DNA from: Oscillospiraceae bacterium
GTDB lineage: Bacteria; Bacillota; Clostridia; Oscillospirales; Ruminococcaceae
DNA: 37,274 bases
Assembly: GCA_900752435.1 (NCBI GenBank)
Contig: CAADVD010000011.1
Span: 1 to 37,274, forward strand
Direction of reading: 5' to 3'
Shown in pieces: positions 31,974 through 37,274 of the stretch; the first letter of the stretch is position 1; each line of letters opens with the position of its first letter. The position numbers and the translations under genes were made by a program. Under the pieces are notes generated by a model that saw only the letters and a program-made list of their open reading frames with translations, was not told the DNA's origin and ran no database searches.

Positions 31974-32357
31974 GTGAGAAACTTTAATATTACGGTAAAT
32001 GGAAAACAGTATACAGTAGGCGTAGAAGAATTGGGCGCAGGCGCTGCTCCGGCTCCGGCTGCCGCTGCACCAGCACCGGCTGCTGCTCCGGCTCCGGCCG
32101 CTGCTCCAGCTCCAGCACCGGCTGCCGCTCCGGCAAAAGGCGCTGGTACAGAAGTGAAAGCACCGATGCCGGGTACGGTTCTCGACATCAAAGCAAATGT
32201 CGGCGACGCGGTAAAAGCTGGTCAGGCCATCATCATTCTTGAAGCAATGAAAATGGAAAACGACATCGTGGCTCCGTGCGACGGTACAGTGACCTCCATC
32301 GTGGTGAAGAAAGGCGATTCCGTCGATTCCAACCAGTTGATGGCAACGGTGGGCTAA
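31974..32357 (+). CDS. Biotin carboxyl carrier protein (1.3S/OadA C-terminus type)
   Basis: The 127-residue protein has an N-terminal strand segment (MRNFNITVNGKQYTVGVEEL), a flexible Ala/Pro linker (about residues 21-57), and a biotinyl domain with the attachment motif EAMKM, Lys 93 being the biotinylated residue. VKAPMPGTVLDIKANVGDAV and APCDGTVTSIVVKKGDSVDS flank it. It shuttles CO2 as carboxybiotin between carboxyltransferase sites. GTG 31974 follows GGGAGGA by seven bases and fits the family start. A separate biotin ligase is needed; none is in this window. Confidence 0.93.
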   Translation: MRNFNITVNGKQYTVGVEELGAGAAPAPAAAAPAPAAAPAPAAAPAPAPAAAPAKGAGTEVKAPMPGTVLDIKANVGDAVKAGQAIIILEAMKMENDIVAPCDGTVTSIVVKKGDSVDSNQLMATVG

Positions 32358-32432
32358 TGGTCCGATGAGGACGGAAATGTCCCGCGAAGATTGCGATGGA
32401 CACGATTTGCGAAGAGAGAGGAATGTAACTAG

Positions 32433-33830
32433 ATGGCTAAAGTAAAAATTACAGAAACCGTTTTGCGTGACGCCCATCAGTCGTTGATTGCGACTCGTAT
32501 GACCCTCGACGACATGCTGCCGATTTTGAGCAAGATGGATAAAGTCGGTTATCATTCGGTGGAATGCTGGGGCGGCGCAACGTTTGACAGCTGTTTGCGC
32601 TTTTTGGACGAAGACCCATGGGAAAGACTGCGCGTGATTCGCCGTGAAATGCCAAATACCAAATTGCAGATGCTGTTCCGTGGACAGAATATGCTGGGTT
32701 ACCGTCACTATGCGGACGATGTACTCGAATATTTCGTGCAGAAATCCGTGGCAAACGGTATTGATATCATCCGTATTTTTGACGCGCTGAACGACATCCG
32801 CAACCTGGAAACTGCCATCAAAGCGGCGAAAAAGGAAAAAGCACATGCACAGGTGGCGATTTCCTATACGCTGGGCGATGTGTTTACGGATGAATATTAT
32901 GTGGATTATGCAAAACGCATTGAATCCGCTGGTGCAGACTCCATCTGCATTAAGGATATGGCGGCGTTGTTGACTCCGTATGAAACCGCGAAGCTGGTTA
33001 AGGCCATTAAGAGCGCAGTGAAAATTCCGGTTCAGCTGCATACGCACTATACGTCCGGTTTGGCTTCCATGTGCTTGCTGAAGGGAATTGAGAACGGTGC
33101 AGACATCATTGACACCGCGATGAGCCCGCTGGCGCTCGGTACGTCCCATGCACCGACCGAATCCATGGTGGCGGCGCTGAAGGGTACTGAGTACGACACC
33201 GGTTTGGATTTGATTCTGCTCAACGAAATCCGCGATTATTTCATGACCCTGCGTGAGAAATACATCAAGTCCGGCTTGCTCGACCCGAAAATGCTGGCAA
33301 CCGATGCAAACGCGCTCATTTATCAGGTACCGGGCGGTATGCTTTCGAACCTGCTGTCTCAGCTCAAACAGGCTGGCAAAGAGGATCAGCTGACTGCGGT
33401 GATGCAGGAAGTGCCGCGCGTGCGTGCCGACGCTGGTATGCCTCCGCTGGTTACCCCGACTTCGCAGATTGTGGGTACGCAGGCGGTGTTCAACGTGATT
33501 TTGGGCGAACGCTACAAGACGGTTACCAAGGAATTCAAAGGTTTGGTTCGCGGCGAATACGGAAAAACGCCGGTTGAAATTGATCCGGCATTCCGCAAGA
33601 AGATCATCGGCGATGCAGAACCGATTGACTGCCGTCCGGCTGACCTCATTGCGCCGGAATTGGATAAGCTCCGTGCGGAGTGCGCGGATTGGACGGAACA
33701 GGAAGAAGATGTGCTCAGCTACGCACAGTTCGGACAGGTTGCGACCAAGTTCTTTGAAAATCGCCGGAACAAAAAGATGGGCATTGATTCCGCTCATGCT
33801 GACGCGGCCAATGCGGTTCATCCGGTTTAA
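32433..33830 (+). CDS. Pyruvate/oxaloacetate carboxyltransferase (OadA/5S-like)
   Basis: The 465-residue protein belongs to the oxaloacetate decarboxylase alpha/transcarboxylase 5S family. It starts KVKITETVLRDAHQSLIATR with the metal ligand Asp in LRDAHQS. Further motifs are VECWGGATFDSCLRFLDEDP, WERLR, LFRGQNMLGYRHYADDV, the carboxylated-lysine segment ADSICIKDMAALLTPYETAK, the QLHTHYTSGLAS metal site and GTSHAPTESMVAAL. It ends without a biotinyl domain, since the biotin carrier is a separate gene just upstream. It transfers a carboxyl group between carboxybiotin and pyruvate/oxaloacetate. A strong terminator follows, and no OadB/OadG membrane subunit is present in the window. Confidence 0.94.
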   Translation: MAKVKITETVLRDAHQSLIATRMTLDDMLPILSKMDKVGYHSVECWGGATFDSCLRFLDEDPWERLRVIRREMPNTKLQMLFRGQNMLGYRHYADDVLEYFVQKSVANGIDIIRIFDALNDIRNLETAIKAAKKEKAHAQVAISYTLGDVFTDEYYVDYAKRIESAGADSICIKDMAALLTPYETAKLVKAIKSAVKIPVQLHTHYTSGLASMCLLKGIENGADIIDTAMSPLALGTSHAPTESMVAALKGTEYDTGLDLILLNEIRDYFMTLREKYIKSGLLDPKMLATDANALIYQVPGGMLSNLLSQLKQAGKEDQLTAVMQEVPRVRADAGMPPLVTPTSQIVGTQAVFNVILGERYKTVTKEFKGLVRGEYGKTPVEIDPAFRKKIIGDAEPIDCRPADLIAPELDKLRAECADWTEQEEDVLSYAQFGQVATKFFENRRNKKMGIDSAHADAANAVHPV

Positions 33831-33841
33831 TTGTTCGTTTG

Positions 33842-33876
33842 AAAAAAGCTCTTCTGTTTTGACAGAGGAGCTTTTT
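33842..33876 (+). terminator. Strong terminator of the carboxyltransferase operon
   Basis: GCTCTTCTGT (33848-33857) pairs with ACAGAGGAGC (33862-33871) around a TTTG loop, flanked by six A on the left and six T on the right. It is likely active in both directions. Confidence 0.93.
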
Positions 33877-34056
33877 TGCGCGACTTTTTAAAAAGAATCG
33901 GTAAAACAGCGGTTGATTGACAGAACTATTCCTTTCCTTTTGGACAATATGCCTAAAAAGAAAAGGATAAATTCATAGAAAAAGTTAATGGAATCTTTGT
34001 GGTAAATATGTTAAATTTATATTACCAAACAAAGATGATTTGGTGAAATCAAGAAT

Positions 34057-34068
34057 GGAATCGTTTCC
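34057..34068. promoter_or_regulatory. LacI-type operator, copy 1
   Basis: GGAATCGTTTCC resembles the symmetric GGAAACGTTTCC-type sites bound by LacI/CcpA/MalR-family regulators. An identical copy lies 118 bases downstream. The site is about 25 bases after the possible start of the weak promoter at 33997. Confidence 0.55.
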
Positions 34069-34174
34069 GCTTTTTCTGAAATGATTGATGCTGACAAATG
34101 CTGTTCGTGCTCGTGCAAAGTGGACCGTGCAAGAGAAAGGGCTGTGATTTGTCCGGTTTTGTTTTTATGAGAGC

Positions 34175-34186
34175 GGAATCGTTTCC
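34175..34186. promoter_or_regulatory. LacI-type operator, copy 2
   Basis: An identical GGAATCGTTTCC, about 90 bases before the amylase ATG. The spacing to copy 1 (118 bases, about 11 helical turns) would put both sites on the same face of DNA, allowing a looped complex. Loop formation is inferred. Confidence 0.55.
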
Positions 34187-34277
34187 AATAAAATTTGTTC
34201 CGGAAAGAAAAGGAATTTTTGGTTTCATTCAGATTGTGTTAGCTTACCATTAATAATGAAAATTAAGGAGGAGAATC

Positions 34278-37274
34278 ATGAATCAATCGAAAAAACGATT
34301 CATCAGTATCAGCTTATCTGTTTTGATGGCGTTCACAACCATGCTCAGCAGTGCTGGAACCGTTTTTGCAGAAGAAACTGAAATTGACACCTCGGCCGTT
34401 ACGACAACAGAAACAACGAACAACGAAGCGAATCCATATGGACTGGCGAGTAAAACAAAAGACGGGGTAATTCTTCATGCGTTTTGCTGGAATTTTAATA
34501 CCATTAAGGCGAACTTGAAGGACATTGCAGCGGCTGGTTATACTACGGTGCAGACTTCGCCAATTAACCGTTGCTTTGATGAGGATCAGGGCCCCCAGTT
34601 GTTTGGAAATGGTAAATGGTATTATCACTATCAGCCGACCGAATGGACCATTGGTAACTATCAGCTCGGTACGCGAGATGAATACAAAGCGCTGTGTGCG
34701 GAAGCGGAGAAGTACGGGATCAAAATCATTAGCGACGTGCTGCCGAACCACACGACGCCGACCACCAGCAACATCAAGGGACAGTTGAAGAGCTTGATGG
34801 ATTCCGGCAAACTGTATCATCAAAATGGTTGGAATGACATTAGCTACGATAGCCGTTGGTCGATTATTACCGGAAAAATGGGCGGTCTGCCGGACGTAAA
34901 CACAGAAGGCTATGACTTCCAGAAATATTACATGGAATTTGTCAATGATGTAGTTGCTTGCGGTGGTGATGGCTTCCGTTACGATACGGCGAAACACATC
35001 GGTACACCGATTGACCCGACAGACAATGCCGATCATCCGAATGGCAATAACTTCTGGCCGTTGGTAACCGGTAAACAGAGCTACAGTGGTATTCCGTCAC
35101 TGAGTAATCCAAGTAGTCAATTTATTTACGGTGAAATTTTGCAGGGCGATGAGAATAAAGAAGGAACGCCTTATGCCGAATATGCGAAATATTTGGATGG
35201 CATGACAGCCAGTAAGTACGGTATTTTACCTCCAGACGATACTGGATGGCGTGGTGTTCTTGGTACAGCGCTTACCAATAAGGATTTCAGTACTAGTAAT
35301 TTAGTAGGCTGGGCACATCCGCTTAACAATGGGGACAAGATGGTATCTTGGGTAGAATCGCATGATACCTATTGTAATGATCATGTATCTGCAGGATACA
35401 GCGATTGGCAAATCCGCATGGGATGGGCCGTTATCGCTGCTCGTTCCGAGGGGACACCACTGTTCTTTAACCGTCCGGCGAACTCCAGCTCCGGCAACGT
35501 CTGGGGCGATAACTTAATTGGTAAAGCCGGTAATGACGAATGGAAATCGACGGAAGTTGCTGCAGTGAACCGTTTCCGCAATGCGATGATTGGCGAAAAA
35601 GATTACATGCGCAACCCGGATAACAACAAACAGATTCTCCAGATTGACCGTGGTACCAAAGGCACTTGTATCATCAATCTCGGCGGTTCAACTTCTATTA
35701 ACAATACCACGACAATGGCGGACGGTCAGTATAAAGACCAGGTTTCCGGCAGAATCTTTACGGTTTCCGGCGGCCGTATTTCCGGTCAGTTAGACGGCGG
35801 TAAGATTGCGGTTATTTACAATGCGGAACCAATTGAGGATTATAGCATTAGCGCTTCGCCAGATTCTGGTTCTTACAAAACTGATACACAGCGAGTAACT
35901 ATTAGCACGGAGAATGTGAGCAATGCGCAGTACCGCATTGACAGCGGCAGCTGGACAAGCTTCTCCGGCAGCACAACGGTTACCATCGGCAGTGCCAGTG
36001 ACGCTTATGGAACGAAACACACCCTCTATGTTCAGGGTACGGATAAGAACGGCCAGACCGTGAGCGAGACCTTTACTTATACGAAGGTGGATCCGGATGC
36101 GGCCAACATCGCATACATGAAGAAGCCTTCGAGCTGGGCGAATGCATACTGCTATGTGTACAATGAAAATCCAGATCCAACTGTATCGGTACAGGAAAAT
36201 GCTCCTTGGCCGGGTGTGGCGATGACCAGCGTGGGCAACGGCATTTATTCTTATGAAGTGCCGGATTACGATAATCCGCGTGTTATCTTCACAAATGGTG
36301 TGAAAGATGGTACTTTAAAATATCCAGCAGATGATACCCCGGGTGTTGACGCGGCTGGTTTGGAAATTGAAGGTTCGATGATTTGGGACGGCGCTTCCTC
36401 TTGGGAACCGTATACTCAAGATGTTGCGGTTACTGGCGTGACCATGAGCCCAACTTCTTTAAGCCTTAAGGTTGGTGAGACCGGCAGTCTGACGGCTACG
36501 GTTGCGCCGAGCAATGCTACTGATAAGACTTTGACTTGGAAATCCAGCAATACCAGTGTGGCAACGGTGAGCGATGGTACCGTGACGGCGAAAGCGGTTG
36601 GTACGGCAACAATTACGGCAACTTCTAATAATGGAAAGACCGCGACCGCGACCGTAACGGTAACCAAAGATGATGTTGCAGTAACGAGTGTAAGTGTGAG
36701 CCCGGCGTCTTTGAGCTTGACGGTTGGCGATACTGGCGAATTGACGGCCACTGTATCACCGAGCAATGCAACGGATAAAACGTTGACTTGGAAATCCAGC
36801 AACACTTCTGTGGCAACAGTGAACAATGGTACGGTAACAGCGAAAGCGGCTGGTACAGCGACGATTACAGCGACTTCCAATAATGGTAAAGTTGGTACGG
36901 CGACGGTGAAGGTAACGAATCCGGTTAGTACGTTGAAAGTTTCTAACTTTAGTACCAATAAAGGAACAAGTGCTGTGACTGGTACGCAGGTGATGCTGAT
37001 GGCGAGTGCGGAAGGCGGAACGGGAAGTTATCAGTATGCGTTTAGTGTGTGCAACAGCGAAGGCAAATGGTATAAGATTCAAGCGGCATCTGCAAAGAAT
37101 ACAGCGGTATGGAATGCAAGCCCAGCAGGACAGAAGACATTGTATGCATATGTTAAAGACAGTTCTGGCAAAGTAGAACAGAAAACCATTAACTTTACGG
37201 TAACAGACGGCAAACCGTTGGCAGTTAGCAGCTTTACAACCAATAAGGGAACAAGTGCAGTATCTGGAACTCAA
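34278..37274 (+). CDS. Secreted modular GH13 alpha-amylase (3' end outside the window)
   Basis: At least 999 codons without a stop. A signal peptide (residues 1-31, FISISLSVLMAFTTMLSSAG, cleavage after VFA) leads to a GH13 catalytic domain starting GVILHAFCWNFNTIKANLKD. It has SDVLPNH, GDGFRYDTAKHIG with the nucleophile Asp 236, FIYGEIL with acid/base Glu 286, and ESHD with Asp 363. After an all-beta C domain and a short Ig-like segment comes a CBM26-like starch-binding module (about 612-709, AYMKKPSSWANAYCYVYNEN, PWPGVAMTSVGNGIYSYEVP). Two BIG2 domains (about 716-880) and the start of further repeats (FSTNKGTSAVTGTQ, FTTNKGTSAVSGTQ) follow. It degrades starch outside the cell. AAGGAGGAG precedes the ATG. 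The missing end may hold more binding or cell-wall modules. Confidence 0.93.
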   Translation, partial: MNQSKKRFISISLSVLMAFTTMLSSAGTVFAEETEIDTSAVTTTETTNNEANPYGLASKTKDGVILHAFCWNFNTIKANLKDIAAAGYTTVQTSPINRCFDEDQGPQLFGNGKWYYHYQPTEWTIGNYQLGTRDEYKALCAEAEKYGIKIISDVLPNHTTPTTSNIKGQLKSLMDSGKLYHQNGWNDISYDSRWSIITGKMGGLPDVNTEGYDFQKYYMEFVNDVVACGGDGFRYDTAKHIGTPIDPTDNADHPNGNNFWPLVTGKQSYSGIPSLSNPSSQFIYGEILQGDENKEGTPYAEYAKYLDGMTASKYGILPPDDTGWRGVLGTALTNKDFSTSNLVGWAHPLNNGDKMVSWVESHDTYCNDHVSAGYSDWQIRMGWAVIAARSEGTPLFFNRPANSSSGNVWGDNLIGKAGNDEWKSTEVAAVNRFRNAMIGEKDYMRNPDNNKQILQIDRGTKGTCIINLGGSTSINNTTTMADGQYKDQVSGRIFTVSGGRISGQLDGGKIAVIYNAEPIEDYSISASPDSGSYKTDTQRVTISTENVSNAQYRIDSGSWTSFSGSTTVTIGSASDAYGTKHTLYVQGTDKNGQTVSETFTYTKVDPDAANIAYMKKPSSWANAYCYVYNENPDPTVSVQENAPWPGVAMTSVGNGIYSYEVPDYDNPRVIFTNGVKDGTLKYPADDTPGVDAAGLEIEGSMIWDGASSWEPYTQDVAVTGVTMSPTSLSLKVGETGSLTATVAPSNATDKTLTWKSSNTSVATVSDGTVTAKAVGTATITATSNNGKTATATVTVTKDDVAVTSVSVSPASLSLTVGDTGELTATVSPSNATDKTLTWKSSNTSVATVNNGTVTAKAAGTATITATSNNGKVGTATVKVTNPVSTLKVSNFSTNKGTSAVTGTQVMLMASAEGGTGSYQYAFSVCNSEGKWYKIQAASAKNTAVWNASPAGQKTLYAYVKDSSGKVEQKTINFTVTDGKPLAVSSFTTNKGTSAVSGTQ

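Larger units (their letters stand above)
33877..34277 (+). other. Regulatory region between the carboxyltransferase operon and the amylase gene
   Basis: About 400 bases with no supported gene. It holds two identical GGAATCGTTTCC sites and a strong AAGGAGGAG ribosome binding site at the end. No promoter is convincing. TTGTGG-N17-TATTAC (33997-34025) is the best spaced pair, and TTGACA at 33917 has no matching -10. The long leader and the operators suggest carbon-source control. Confidence 0.6.

Noticed and set aside
31905..33821. A 638-codon open frame on the minus strand across the biotin carrier and OadA-like genes
   Set aside because: It is antisense to two clearly recognised genes, its product is low in known motifs and has Ser/Arg/Cys-rich stretches from the reversed Ala/Pro linker. 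GC-biased codon use explains the long frame.
33917..33945. TTGACA at 33917 as the amylase promoter
   Set aside because: The bases 16-18 downstream do not resemble a -10 box.

Overview
The window looks like a chromosome segment of a low-to-medium GC, spore-forming member of the Clostridia, probably in or near the Oscillospiraceae/Ruminococcaceae. The support is the gene set and its order (M50 protease-scpA-scpB-DUF2953-ytfJ-D,D-carboxypeptidase-rluB; der-plsY-gpsA), strong AAGGAGG-type ribosome binding sites, near-consensus sigma-A promoters, a sporulation-associated YtfJ protein, and a secreted modular alpha-amylase of the kind found in gut starch degraders. The genus cannot be fixed from sequence reading alone.

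Positions 1-710 hold two small XRE-type regulators transcribed divergently from promoters that share one -35 region, with two dyads positioned as operators. Positions 831-14682 are a co-directional, visibly AT-rich polysaccharide (EPS/capsule) operon behind a perfect TTGACA-N17-TATAAT promoter. It encodes a priming sugar-phosphate transferase, an Alg14/Alg13-like transferase pair, two GT4 and two GT2 glycosyltransferases, a Wzy-like polymerase, a Wzx-like flippase, two polysaccharide pyruvyl transferases and two FrhB-like iron-sulfur proteins. Together these could assemble a lipid-linked, pyruvylated repeat unit, flip it and polymerise it. No nucleotide-sugar synthesis genes or chain-length/tyrosine-kinase genes are present here.

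From 14.7 kb the base composition changes and core genes follow: recQ, a hendecad-repeat coiled-coil protein, a DUF177 protein with rpmF, der-plsY-small membrane ORF-gpsA, rpmB on the minus strand, then the M50 protease-scpA-scpB-DUF2953-ytfJ-D,D-carboxypeptidase run. Between the carboxypeptidase and rluB lies an apparent insertion: the collapsed remnant of a KilA-N gene, a DUF6194 gene and an AT-rich membrane-anchored alpha/beta hydrolase.

Positions 30.3-33.9 kb hold a three-gene biotin-dependent carboxyltransferase operon (acyl-CoA-type carboxyltransferase homologue, biotin carrier, oxaloacetate/pyruvate carboxyltransferase). Its parts resemble a soluble transcarboxylase, and no membrane decarboxylase subunit is seen. 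Its leader carries a near-perfect Rex-type (NADH-sensing) operator inside the loop of a strong hairpin. The window ends in a large secreted GH13 alpha-amylase (signal peptide, catalytic domain, CBM26-like module, two BIG2 domains, further Ig-like repeats), open at the right edge and preceded by two identical LacI-type operator sequences 118 bp apart.

No tRNA, rRNA, CRISPR array, intact insertion sequence or integrase was seen. The most notable items are the doubled pyruvyl-transferase/FrhB pairs in the EPS operon, the Rex-marked transcarboxylase-like operon with an altered acyl-CoA-site motif, and the KilA-N scar in an otherwise conserved operon.
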